From contig SVGQ01000001.1 of assembly GCA_015056245.1 (NCBI GenBank), positions 62,001 to 126,000 on the forward strand: 64,000 nucleotides of DNA, read 5' to 3'. Shown one piece after another: positions 24,395-32,770 of this stretch. Position 1 is the first letter of the stretch, and each line of letters opens with the position of its first letter. Made by a program: the position numbers and the translations under genes. The notes under the pieces are model-generated. The model was not told where the DNA came from and did no database searches. It worked only from the letters and a program-made list of their open reading frames with translations. Origin of the DNA: Clostridiales bacterium. Lineage in GTDB: Bacteria > Bacillota > Clostridia > Christensenellales > Aristaeellaceae.

Positions 24395-26059
24395 TCAAAT
24401 CTCCATAATGATCGGCAGGATCATGGGATTGCGCTTGATTTGATCGAAGATGTAGCGGTGCAGCTCATCCTTGATGCGGTTCTTCATGTTCTGCCACTCA
24501 CTGCCATCGATGCGGCCGTAGCTGGCAATGATGCTGCGGGCCAATTCGCGGCTGTTTTCAATGATGTCCTCGTTCTCACGCACATACACGAAACCGCGGC
24601 TGATCAGGTCGGGGCCGGATACCAAGGTGCCGCTGTCCCGATCGATGGCCATGACCACGATGATCAAGCCGTCCTGACTGAGATGTTTACGGTCGCGGAG
24701 CACCACGTTACCCACATCGCCGATACCAAGGCCGTCCACCAGCACGCCGCCGGTGGGCACCGAGCCGGTGATGTCGAGGAAGTCGTCGCTCATCTCGATC
24801 ACCTGACCGATTTCCGGAATGATGATGTTCTGGCTGGGGGTGCCCAGCGATTCCGCCAGTTCGGCGTGCTGCCACAGCTTGGCGTACTCGCCGTGAATGG
24901 GGATAAAGTAGCGGGGCTTGCACAGCACGTGCAGCAGCTTGATCTCTTCCTCGCAGGCGTGGCCGGAAACGTGTACTTCGCCCAACTGACCATACATCAC
25001 GTTGGCGCCGCAGCGGTACAGCTGGTTGATAACGCGGGCTACCGGCTTTTCGTTGCCGGGGATGGGATGGGCAGAGATAATGACCATATCGGTAGGACGG
25101 ATCTGCAGCTTGCGGTGTTCACCGTATGCCATGCGGGTGAGGCCAGCCATGGCTTCACCCTGACTGCCGGTGGTTACCACCAGCACTTCCTCGTCGGGAT
25201 AGCTGTCGATATCGTCCACATCGATGATGTTTTCTTCGGGGATTTTCAGCTCACCGATGGACATGGCAACGCGGGTCACGTTCACCATACTGCGGCCTAC
25301 AAAGCAAACTTTGCGTCCGAAGAGCTGAGCAGAATCCACCACCATCTGCACGCGGTGGATGTTGGAGGCAAACATGGCTACGATCACGCGGCCTTTGGCT
25401 TGCTGGAACATGTCGATGAAGGTTTGACCGATCTTGGTTTCGGACATGGTGTGGCCTTTGCGCTCCACGTTGGTGCTTTCGCACAGGAAAGCCAGCACGC
25501 CGTCGTTGCCCAACATGGCAAAGCTGGCAAGATCAGCTACTTCGCCGTCAATGGGGGTGAAGTCAATCTTGAAGTCGCCGCTGAACACAATGGTGCCCGC
25601 CGGACAGGTGATGGCAATGGCTACCGCGCCGGCGATGGAATGGTTCACATGGATGAACTTCACATGGAAACAGCCCAGATCCAGCTCGTCCCGGGGTTTG
25701 ACCACGTTCAGGGGAATGCCGGCAACCCGGTGTTCCTTCAGCTTCAGATCCACCAGCGCCAGCGTCAGCTTGGTGCCGTACAGAGGCATGGGCACCTGCC
25801 GCAGCACATAGGGTGTTGCACCGATGTGGTCTTCATGACCATGGGTCAGCAAAAGACCCCGGATGCGATGCCGGTTCTTGATCAGATAGGTCACATCGGG
25901 AATGACCAGATCAACGCCCAGCATGTCTTCCTTGGGGAAGATGGAACCGCAGTCCACCACAAGCATGTCATCGCCGTATTCCACAACGGTGATGTTTTTA
26001 CCAAATTCATCAACGCCGCCAAGAGGGATAATTTTGAGTCTCTGTTCGGTATCTGCCAT
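24395..26059 (-). CDS. rnj: Ribonuclease J
   Basis: This 554-residue metallo-beta-lactamase/beta-CASP nuclease has 5'-to-3' exo- and endonuclease activity and is central to RNA decay in Firmicutes. The zinc motif THGHEDHIG (residues 72-80) is followed by GDFKID, with beta-CASP motifs further on (SAHPIPGNE, and HVSGHACEEE for the last histidine). The C-terminal domain ends LPIIMEI. AAGGAGG precedes the ATG. Only one copy lies in the window, so J1 versus J2 cannot be decided. Confidence 0.96.
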   Translation of the reverse strand: MADTEQRLKIIPLGGVDEFGKNITVVEYGDDMLVVDCGSIFPKEDMLGVDLVIPDVTYLIKNRHRIRGLLLTHGHEDHIGATPYVLRQVPMPLYGTKLTLALVDLKLKEHRVAGIPLNVVKPRDELDLGCFHVKFIHVNHSIAGAVAIAITCPAGTIVFSGDFKIDFTPIDGEVADLASFAMLGNDGVLAFLCESTNVERKGHTMSETKIGQTFIDMFQQAKGRVIVAMFASNIHRVQMVVDSAQLFGRKVCFVGRSMVNVTRVAMSIGELKIPEENIIDVDDIDSYPDEEVLVVTTGSQGEAMAGLTRMAYGEHRKLQIRPTDMVIISAHPIPGNEKPVARVINQLYRCGANVMYGQLGEVHVSGHACEEEIKLLHVLCKPRYFIPIHGEYAKLWQHAELAESLGTPSQNIIIPEIGQVIEMSDDFLDITGSVPTGGVLVDGLGIGDVGNVVLRDRKHLSQDGLIIVVMAIDRDSGTLVSGPDLISRGFVYVRENEDIIENSRELARSIIASYGRIDGSEWQNMKNRIKDELHRYIFDQIKRNPMILPIIMEI

Positions 26060-26210
26060 TTGGGACCTCCTTCAGCGCGGGGTGCGCGAGCAATCGTAAA
26101 AGAAATAAACAAAGATAAGCATACAACAGCATATGCAAACAGCTGCTTATGCGTACGTTTCGTTCATTAGATTATCGATGGTTGTGCAAACGTTCCCATC
26201 TAACAACAAT

Positions 26211-26239
26211 AGTATAACACAAGCGGAGAATTTTGAACA
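26211..26239 (-). promoter_or_regulatory. Probable RNase J promoter
   Basis: On the minus strand TGTTCA (26239-26234) and TATACT (26216-26211) are spaced by 17 nt. Confidence 0.45.
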
Positions 26240-26356
26240 GGGGAGAAATGGAGTTTTTTTGGCGTATTTATGCAAAAAGCCACCCTTTGACAGCCTGCTT
26301 CAGGCAGGACTTTGGCAAGGGATGTGAAATGCGTGTGGATGCTCCGAAGTTCTTTC

Positions 26357-26389
26357 AAACAAAAACTGCTGCGCCGTTGAGCGCAGCAG
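26357..26389 (-). terminator. Terminator of the DUF6056 gene
   Basis: On the minus strand a 9-bp stem CTGCTGCGC / GCGCAGCAG is followed by TTTTTG and more T. Confidence 0.85.
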
Positions 26390-26420
26390 CAGGCATGACA
26401 AATATCGAATGAGGAGATGC

Positions 26421-27899
26421 TTATTGAGATTTCAGCGTGATGTTTTTGTCGGTATAGAAGGTTACAAAGCCTACGTTCGTCCAGAAAGTGGGATCCCAGT
26501 GGATGCCCGGGGAACCCAGCAGAGGGCTTTGCAGATCGAGGGAGGAGACCACTTCAGTTTCTTCAGTGGTCTGCAGCGTGTCTACCAGATCATCGTAGCT
26601 TTGGGCGTAGCGTTTGGAGTGCCCCTGCACCAGATGGATCGCGGCTTTCAGGGGAGCGTATTCGCTGGTGACACGGAAGGGGGAAAGCGTCAGTGTGGTT
26701 TCAAAAACAGCAGCGAAGATCAGCGCAAAAGCCAGAACAAAAGCGATGGTCTTGTTCAGGCTGAACAGGTCGCCTTTCTGATAGACAGCGGACAGCCCCT
26801 GCGCGATCCAGACAACCAGCAGCGCTTCGTTAATGAACAGGAGTACAGTAAAGTGCAGAAACACCATGTTGTCGTGGCGGTCAAGGATGGGATAGGAGGA
26901 AAAGATCAACGGAAAGAAGGCGGCAGCAAGCACGCAGACTGAGCCAACGGGAACAAGGAACCAGTACTTGGGCAGCTTGGGAACATACTGGCTCAAACGC
27001 GCGAAGACGGGCAGCAGCAGGATGCCAAAGAAATAATACCGGCCTTCATGAGTGCAGGTCTGAATGGCATTGAGGAATGAATTCACAAAAGATTCGAACA
27101 GAGGCAGTCTTTCGCCCACCACCGCCTGACGGTTAGCGTTTCCGGGAGCCAAAATCGCGACCATGTAGCCGATCAGCAAAAATAGGAACGGAAGCAGAAA
27201 ACGCAGGGATTTTTTTCGGGCAATGATATAAATGGCAAGAAAACCATACACCACAATGGACAGGGTAGGGGTCATCCAGTTGGCGCCGCCCAGAAGGAAG
27301 AAACCAATGCAGCTGAAGAAAAGGCCGATGCAGTTCTTGAAGGTCGCAGGCCGGTTGGCGGCAACCGCCTGAAAGAGGCAGGCAAAGAGCAGCAGGCTCA
27401 GCGCAAAGTAAAAAGTATAGTTGACAGCGCCGCTGTACCAGTAAATGCCGCCGGAAATATCAGGCATGGTCGTAATCAGCGCAATACTGAGCAATGCGGC
27501 GATCAGATGGATATAGGCACGGGGAATACCGGCGTTGATGATCCACAGGCATTTAGCAGCCTTATAGCTGGCGAAAATCATCAGGGCGATCACCAGAACA
27601 GGGTGAATAAAGCCGTAGGTATAGTTGAAGATATAGGGGGCGAATACGGACAGGAACATGGAGGAAAAAATGCCGTTGCGCGCATGCCAGATGCTGATGG
27701 TTTCTTTGATGGATGCGACAAAGGCCTGCCAGAACGAGCCGGTTTCCCGGTAAGTTACCGTAGGGGCGTACGGCTGGACAAGATCGTCTGCAATGGGGCG
27801 GTTATAGATGGATGTGATCAGCAGCGGAAGGATCAGAATGATCAATGCTGTAATGGCAAGGATCGATAATGTCTGGACAGAAATCGTACGCTTTTTCAT
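26421..27899 (-). CDS. DUF6056-like polytopic membrane protein, possible GT-C glycosyltransferase
   Basis: This is a 492-residue protein with about eleven membrane segments. Right after the first segment comes YNRPIADDLVQP, an acidic motif in the first outer loop as in DUF6056 proteins and lipid-linked GT-C glycosyltransferases. That fold suggests sugar transfer to an envelope polymer, but activity is not shown. The start has AAGGAGG upstream. Its promoter region contains the 207-bp palindromic element at 27952-28158. GC content and codon bias are lower than in the flanking housekeeping genes. Confidence 0.75.
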   Translation of the reverse strand: MKKRTISVQTLSILAITALIILILPLLITSIYNRPIADDLVQPYAPTVTYRETGSFWQAFVASIKETISIWHARNGIFSSMFLSVFAPYIFNYTYGFIHPVLVIALMIFASYKAAKCLWIINAGIPRAYIHLIAALLSIALITTMPDISGGIYWYSGAVNYTFYFALSLLLFACLFQAVAANRPATFKNCIGLFFSCIGFFLLGGANWMTPTLSIVVYGFLAIYIIARKKSLRFLLPFLFLLIGYMVAILAPGNANRQAVVGERLPLFESFVNSFLNAIQTCTHEGRYYFFGILLLPVFARLSQYVPKLPKYWFLVPVGSVCVLAAAFFPLIFSSYPILDRHDNMVFLHFTVLLFINEALLVVWIAQGLSAVYQKGDLFSLNKTIAFVLAFALIFAAVFETTLTLSPFRVTSEYAPLKAAIHLVQGHSKRYAQSYDDLVDTLQTTEETEVVSSLDLQSPLLGSPGIHWDPTFWTNVGFVTFYTDKNITLKSQ

Positions 27900-27936
27900 G
27901 GCGTAAATCCTCCTTGGTTGGGTAAGTCGGCTTTGT

Positions 27937-27951
27937 CAGTATACCATACTT
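27937..27951. repeat. 15-bp direct repeat, left flank of element C
   Basis: CAGTATACCATACTT is repeated exactly at 28159-28173. Read on the minus strand it contains the extended -10 TATGGTATACT. It is also a short inverted repeat (AGTAT/ATACT). Confidence 0.8.
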
Positions 27952-28158
27952 CAGCTCGTCAAAAAACTCGCCTACGGCGACTTTTTTGACGACTTTTGCA
28001 CCGTTTGCCTAGGAGCCTACGGCTCCCCGGGCGGCAAACGGTGATAGGAATCCCTTGCTACGCAAGGGTTCCGAAACCACCGTACACGCCGCTGGTTTCG
28101 GATTGGCAATCGGAGGGCTGCGGCCCTCCGATACCTCTGGGGCTTTTTCGACAGTCTG
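27952..28158. mobile_element. 207-bp palindrome-rich element C in the DUF6056 promoter
   Basis: The right end TTTTTCGACAGTCTG is identical to that of copy A, and the left end CAGCTCGTCAAAAAA resembles the other terminus of A and B. The interior differs from A and B. It is almost wholly composed of hairpins, with stems ACTCGCC/GGCGACT, CACCGTTTGCC/GGCAAACGGTG, CCCTTGC/GCAAGGG, CGAAACCA/TGGTTTCG and ATCGGAGGGC/GCCCTCCGAT. A 15-bp direct repeat flanks it. It carries no gene, and transcription from the upstream promoter would place it in the mRNA leader of the DUF6056 gene. Confidence 0.7.
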
Positions 28159-28159
28159 C

Positions 28160-28187
28160 AGTATACCATACTTTTGATTGATGTAAA
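28160..28187 (-). promoter_or_regulatory. Probable original promoter of the DUF6056 gene
   Basis: On the minus strand TTTACA (28187-28182) and an extended -10 TATGGTATACT (core 28165-28160) are spaced by 16 nt. The -10 lies inside the duplicated 15-mer, so the proximal copy at 27937-27951 has a -10 but no native -35. Confidence 0.55.
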
Positions 28188-28275
28188 ACATTGCAAAAAG
28201 GAAGGCATGAATTGTAAAGGGGCATCATGTCCGGATAACATGACACCCCTTTGTTTATTTGCCAGCAAAAATGCT

Positions 28276-28716
28276 TTATTCCTGCCCGCAGCCCAGCACG
28301 CCGGTATCCGGCTTCTGATCGTACACCTGTGCAATATGCGGTATCCATTCGGGTTTGCCGCTGATCAGCCTGTCGCACAGCTTCATGCCTGCAAGGCCAG
28401 CTGCCAGACCGATCAGACTGCCGCCCATGGCCCATAGTTCGTTGCCGCCGGATAGCTGGTTGCCCAGTAACAATCCCGCCACGAAGCAAATCAGCGGGAT
28501 CACATAGGCCATCAGCGTGGCGCTGAGGAAGCGGCTATCCGGCAGCTCCACACGCACCCAGTCGCCTTCTTTGCAGTCAGCTTTCAGAGTGATGGAGCCA
28601 GTCTGACTCATGGCGTTGCAGCCACCGCATTTTTCGCAGGCATCGGGACGAATGTAAGTGATGGTAGCCATTCGGGTTTTTGGGTCGTATGCGGTCACCT
28701 GACCGAATTTGATCAT
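28276..28716 (-). CDS. RseC/MucC-like SoxR-reducing system protein
   Basis: This is a 146-residue RseC-type protein. A small beta-rich cytoplasmic domain holds a cysteine cluster CEKCGGC (C27, C30, C33), then two membrane helices near residues 66-85 and 92-112. In Clostridia such proteins often accompany Rnf or other membrane electron-transfer complexes. Here no rnf genes are adjacent, though a NapH-like ferredoxin lies 8 kb away. The ATG at 28714-28716 follows GAGGTG. It is divergent from rpoB. Confidence 0.8.
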   Translation of the reverse strand: MIKFGQVTAYDPKTRMATITYIRPDACEKCGGCNAMSQTGSITLKADCKEGDWVRVELPDSRFLSATLMAYVIPLICFVAGLLLGNQLSGGNELWAMGGSLIGLAAGLAGMKLCDRLISGKPEWIPHIAQVYDQKPDTGVLGCGQE

Positions 28717-28807
28717 AGGATTCACCTCGAAAAATGTATCCGTAAAAACAATTTCAGAACAATCCGGAAAAAACTTGGGAAAATAAAGAAGCTTTCCGCT
28801 GAAAGTA

Positions 28808-28836
28808 TTGACAGACGCGTATGAGGGCGCTATAAT
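28808..28836 (+). promoter_or_regulatory. Consensus promoter of rpoB-rpoC
   Basis: A perfect TTGACA (28808-28813) and a perfect TATAAT (28831-28836) are spaced by 17 nt. The predicted leader is about 155 nt. No ribosomal protein genes precede rpoB here. Confidence 0.9.
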
Positions 28837-28999
28837 ATAGAATTGCATCAGTATCTAAACTGCTCATTCTATGCCGGTGCTCGCAGGTATTGTACATGCC
28901 TTTGCGAAAAAATGCAACAGGAAATTCCTGCTGCCTTGCAAACCGGTGTGAATTCTATGTTTTGGTCAGGTGCGAGGAACATAAGGGGTGATGGCATTT

Positions 29000-31900
29000 A
29001 TGGTGCATGAAATGGTGCATGAAGTTCAAATGGGTAAGCACAGAACGCGCCAGAGCTTCTCTCACATCGACGAGATTCTGGATATGCCCGATCTCATCGA
29101 GGTGCAGAAGAACTCATACCAGCGCTTTTTGGAGACCGATCTTCGCGAAGTGCTGGACGACGTGTCGCCGATCGTAGACTACACGGAAAATCTCTCGCTG
29201 GAGTTTGTGGACTATTCTCTGGAAGAGCCCAAGAACAGCGTTGAACGCTGCAAGGAGCGCGACATGACTTATGCCGCGCCGCTGAAGGTTTTTGTCCGCC
29301 TGAAGAACCGCGAGACAGGCGAGATCAAGGAATCCGACGTTTTCATGGGTGACTTCCCCCTCATGACCGAGCACGGCACCTTTATCATCAACGGTGCGGA
29401 GCGCGTTATCGTCAGCCAGCTGGTCCGTTCTCCCGGCGTGTATTACGGCGATCAGATCGACAAGACCGGCAAGCACCTGTTTTCCACCACGGTGATCCCC
29501 AACCGCGGTGCCTGGCTGGAGTACGAAACCGACTCCAACAACGTGCTGTGGGTCCGTATCGACCGCGCCCGTAAGCTGCCCATCACGCTGATCCTGCGCG
29601 CACTGGGCTACGGCACTGATGCGCAGATCATCGACCTGCTGGGTGAGGACGAGCGCCTGATGGCCACCATCCAGAAGGGTGACGGCGCCAAGAGCATGGA
29701 TGAAGGTCTCATCGAGATCTACAAGAAGCAGAAGCCCGGCGAGCCTCCCACGAAGGAGAGCGCCACCAACCTGTTCAACTCCCTGTTCTTCGACGCCAAG
29801 CGCTATGATTTGATGCGCGTAGGCCGCTATAAATTCAACAAGAAGCTCTCTCTGGCGACCCGTATTCAGGATCGGATCGCTGCGGAGGATATCGTCAATC
29901 CCGAGACCGGCGAAGTGATGGCCAAGGCTGGCGATGTGATCGAAAAGGACGTGGCCCGTGCCATCCAGAACGCCGGTATCAACGAGGCGTATGTGGATGT
30001 GGACGGCAAGGCCCATAAGGTTGTGGGCAACCATTTTGTGGATGCTGCCTGCTACCTGCCCTTTGACCCCAAGGAAGCCGGCGTGCAGGAGCAGGTGCTC
30101 TACCCCGTGCTTAAGGAGATTCTGGCCACCTGCGATGGCGAGGAAGCTCTCCGCAACAAGGTCAAGGAGCGTCTCCACGACCTGATGCCCAAGCACATCA
30201 TCACCGAGGACATCGTGGCCTCCATCAGCTACCTGCTGGGCCTGCCCTATGGCATCGGCTTCACCGATGATATCGACCATCTGGGCAACCGCCGTCTGCG
30301 CTCTGTGGGCGAGCTGCTTCAGAACCAGATCCGCATCGGTCTGAGCCGTCTGGAGCGCGTGGTGCGTGAGCGCATGGCCATTCAGGATGCCGACGATGTA
30401 AAGCCCGGCGAACTGATCAACATCCGCCCGGTGAGCGCAGCCATCAAGGAGTTCTTCGGCTCCTCCCAGCTGTCTCAGTTCATGGATCAGCCTAACCCGC
30501 TGGCTGAGCTGACCCACAAGCGCCGTCTGTCCGCTCTGGGCCCTGGCGGTCTGAACCGCGACCGTGCCTCTTTCGAGGTCCGCGACGTTCACTACAGCCA
30601 CTATGCCCGTATCTGCCCCATTGAGACCCCTGAAGGTCCCAACATCGGTCTGATCGGCTCTCTGGCTACCTATGCCCGCATCAACGAGTACGGCTTCATC
30701 GAAGCTCCCTACCGCAAGATCGATCCCAAGACCCACAAGGTCACCGATGAGATCGTCTACCTGACTGCCGACGAAGAAGACTTCTTCGTGGTGGCGCAGG
30801 CCAAGGAGCCTCTGGAGGCCGATGGAACCTTTACCAACGAATATATCACCGTCCGTGACAAGGCCGAGTTCGTGCAGGTACACCGTGAGAACGTTGACCT
30901 GATCGACGTCAGCCCCCGTCAGATCGTTTCCGTCGCCACCGCCATGATCCCCTTCCTGGAGAACGACGACGCTACCCGCGCTCTGATGGGTTCCAACATG
31001 CAGCGTCAGGCCGTGCCTCTGCTGGTGCCTGAAGCCCCCATCGTTGGTACCGGTATGGAATTCAAGGCTGCCCACGACAGCGGCGTTGTGCTGCTGAGCA
31101 AGGAAAGCGGCGTGGTGGAAAAGGTTGCCGGCGATGTGATCGTTGTCCGCGATGACAACCGCGAAGCTCATACCTACAAGCTGAGCAAGTTTGCCCGCTC
31201 CAACCAGGGCACCTGCATCAATCAGCATCCCCGTGTCAAGGCTGGTCAGCGCATCGAAAAGGGCGACCTGCTGGCGGACGGCCCCTCCACCGAAAAGGGT
31301 GAGATCGGTCTGGGCCGCAACGTGCTCATCGGCTTCATGACCTGGGAAGGCTACAACTACGAAGACGCCGTCCTCATCAGCGAAAAGCTGGTCAAGGAAG
31401 ACATCTATACCTCCATCCACATCGAGGAGTTCGAATCCGAAGCCCGCGAAACCAAGCTGGGACCGGAAGAGATCACCCGTGACATTCCCAACATCGGCGA
31501 TGACGCCATCAAGGATCTGGACGAAGACGGTATCATCCGCATCGGCGCCGAGGTCCGTGCAGGCGACATCCTGGTGGGTAAGGTGACCCCCAAGGGCGAA
31601 ACCGACCTGACTGCTGAAGAACGCCTGCTGCGCGCCATCTTCGGCGAAAAGGCCCGCGAGGTGCGCGACACCTCTCTGCGTGTGCCCCATGGCGAAGGCG
31701 GTATCGTCGTTGACGTGAAGGTCTTTACCCGCGAAAACAAGGACGAGCTGTCTCCCGGCGTGAACATGATGGTTCGCGTCTACATCGCTCAGAAGCGTAA
31801 GATCAGCGTGGGCGACAAGATGGCAGGCCGCCACGGTAACAAGGGTGTTGTTTCCCGCATTCTGCGCGAAGAGGATATGCCCTTCATGCCCGACGGCACC

Positions 31901-32731
31901 CCCCTGCAGATCGTTCTGAACCCCCTGGGCGTTCCCTCCCGTATGAACATCGGTCAGGTGCTGGAAGTGCACCTTGGCATGGCTGCCAAGACCCTTGGCT
32001 GGCATGTTGCCACGCCAGTGTTCGACGGCGCCACCATGGATGACATTGCCAAGTGTCTGGAAATGGCTGGCAAGGATCCCAGCGGCAAAACCATCCTTTA
32101 CGACGGTCGTACGGGCGAGCCCTTCGAAAACCCTGTCACCGTCGGTTACATGTACTTCCTCAAACTCCACCATCTGGTCGACGACAAGATGCACGCCCGC
32201 TCCGTCGGTCCGTACTCTCTCGTCACCCAGCAGCCTCTGGGCGGTAAGGCCCAGTTCGGCGGTCAGCGCTTCGGCGAGATGGAAGTCTGGGCTTTGGAGG
32301 CCTACGGCGCCGCCAATACCCTGCAGGAGATCCTCACTGTGAAGTCCGACGATATCGTGGGCCGTGTCAAGGCTTACGAAGCCATCGTCAAGGGCACCAA
32401 CATCCCCGCTCCCGGCGTGCCGGAGAGCTTCAAGGTTCTCATCAAGGAACTCCAGTCCCTGGCGCTGGATATCCGCGTGCTGGATGCCAATAAGGAAGAA
32501 ATCATCATCCGCGAGCTGGATGACGAAGACTTCGATATGGACATCTCTTCCTCCCGCGGCGAAGAAAAGGCCGAAGAAGAGACCGAAGAAGTTGCCACCG
32601 CTGAGCAGGAAGCTGCCGCTGATGTGGACATGGATGTTGATTTCAGCATGGATGCGCTGGATGATTTCGATATGGATCTGGGCGATGACCTGGGTGCTAT
32701 GGATTTCAGCGACCCCATGGATGAGGAGTAA
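29000..32731 (+). CDS. rpoB: DNA-directed RNA polymerase subunit beta
   Basis: This 1,243-residue subunit forms half of the polymerase active cleft. The rifampicin region ([20 protein letters not shown], from about residue 485) keeps the key D, H and S positions, but has proline at the position of E. coli N518. [12 protein letters not shown] and the C-terminal clamp region are intact. The last ~60 residues form an acidic tail with repeated DFDMD-like units. AAGGGG (28983-28988) suits the ATG at 29000; closer upstream starts are possible. rpoC follows 39 bp later. Codon use is highly biased. Confidence 0.97.
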   Translation: MVHEMVHEVQMGKHRTRQSFSHIDEILDMPDLIEVQKNSYQRFLETDLREVLDDVSPIVDYTENLSLEFVDYSLEEPKNSVERCKERDMTYAAPLKVFVRLKNRETGEIKESDVFMGDFPLMTEHGTFIINGAERVIVSQLVRSPGVYYGDQIDKTGKHLFSTTVIPNRGAWLEYETDSNNVLWVRIDRARKLPITLILRALGYGTDAQIIDLLGEDERLMATIQKGDGAKSMDEGLIEIYKKQKPGEPPTKESATNLFNSLFFDAKRYDLMRVGRYKFNKKLSLATRIQDRIAAEDIVNPETGEVMAKAGDVIEKDVARAIQNAGINEAYVDVDGKAHKVVGNHFVDAACYLPFDPKEAGVQEQVLYPVLKEILATCDGEEALRNKVKERLHDLMPKHIITEDIVASISYLLGLPYGIGFTDDIDHLGNRRLRSVGELLQNQIRIGLSRLERVVRERMAIQDADDVKPGELINIRPVSAAIKEFFGSSQLSQFMDQPNPLAELTHKRRLSALGPGGLNRDRASFEVRDVHYSHYARICPIETPEGPNIGLIGSLATYARINEYGFIEAPYRKIDPKTHKVTDEIVYLTADEEDFFVVAQAKEPLEADGTFTNEYITVRDKAEFVQVHRENVDLIDVSPRQIVSVATAMIPFLENDDATRALMGSNMQRQAVPLLVPEAPIVGTGMEFKAAHDSGVVLLSKESGVVEKVAGDVIVVRDDNREAHTYKLSKFARSNQGTCINQHPRVKAGQRIEKGDLLADGPSTEKGEIGLGRNVLIGFMTWEGYNYEDAVLISEKLVKEDIYTSIHIEEFESEARETKLGPEEITRDIPNIGDDAIKDLDEDGIIRIGAEVRAGDILVGKVTPKGETDLTAEERLLRAIFGEKAREVRDTSLRVPHGEGGIVVDVKVFTRENKDELSPGVNMMVRVYIAQKRKISVGDKMAGRHGNKGVVSRILREEDMPFMPDGTPLQIVLNPLGVPSRMNIGQVLEVHLGMAAKTLGWHVATPVFDGATMDDIAKCLEMAGKDPSGKTILYDGRTGEPFENPVTVGYMYFLKLHHLVDDKMHARSVGPYSLVTQQPLGGKAQFGGQRFGEMEVWALEAYGAANTLQEILTVKSDDIVGRVKAYEAIVKGTNIPAPGVPESFKVLIKELQSLALDIRVLDANKEEIIIRELDDEDFDMDISSSRGEEKAEEETEEVATAEQEAAADVDMDVDFSMDALDDFDMDLGDDLGAMDFSDPMDEE

Positions 32732-32770
32732 CACCCGTCAAGCCGATACACTGAAAGGAAGTGCCGAATT

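Larger units (their letters stand above)
26060..26420 (-). promoter_or_regulatory. 361-bp gap: RNase J promoter and DUF6056 terminator
   Basis: No coding frame is supported. The right part holds the terminator of the DUF6056 gene, and the middle holds the likely RNase J promoter (26211-26239). That leaves an AT-rich 5' leader of about 145 nt for RNase J. A small hairpin (CAGCCTGCTTCAGGC) lies near 26291. Confidence 0.6.

Noticed and set aside
27952-28158. CRISPR-like or tRNA-like region because of regular hairpins
   Set aside because: The stems differ from each other, there is no constant repeat with spacers, and no tRNA arms or TTCG-type loop with acceptor ends can be drawn.
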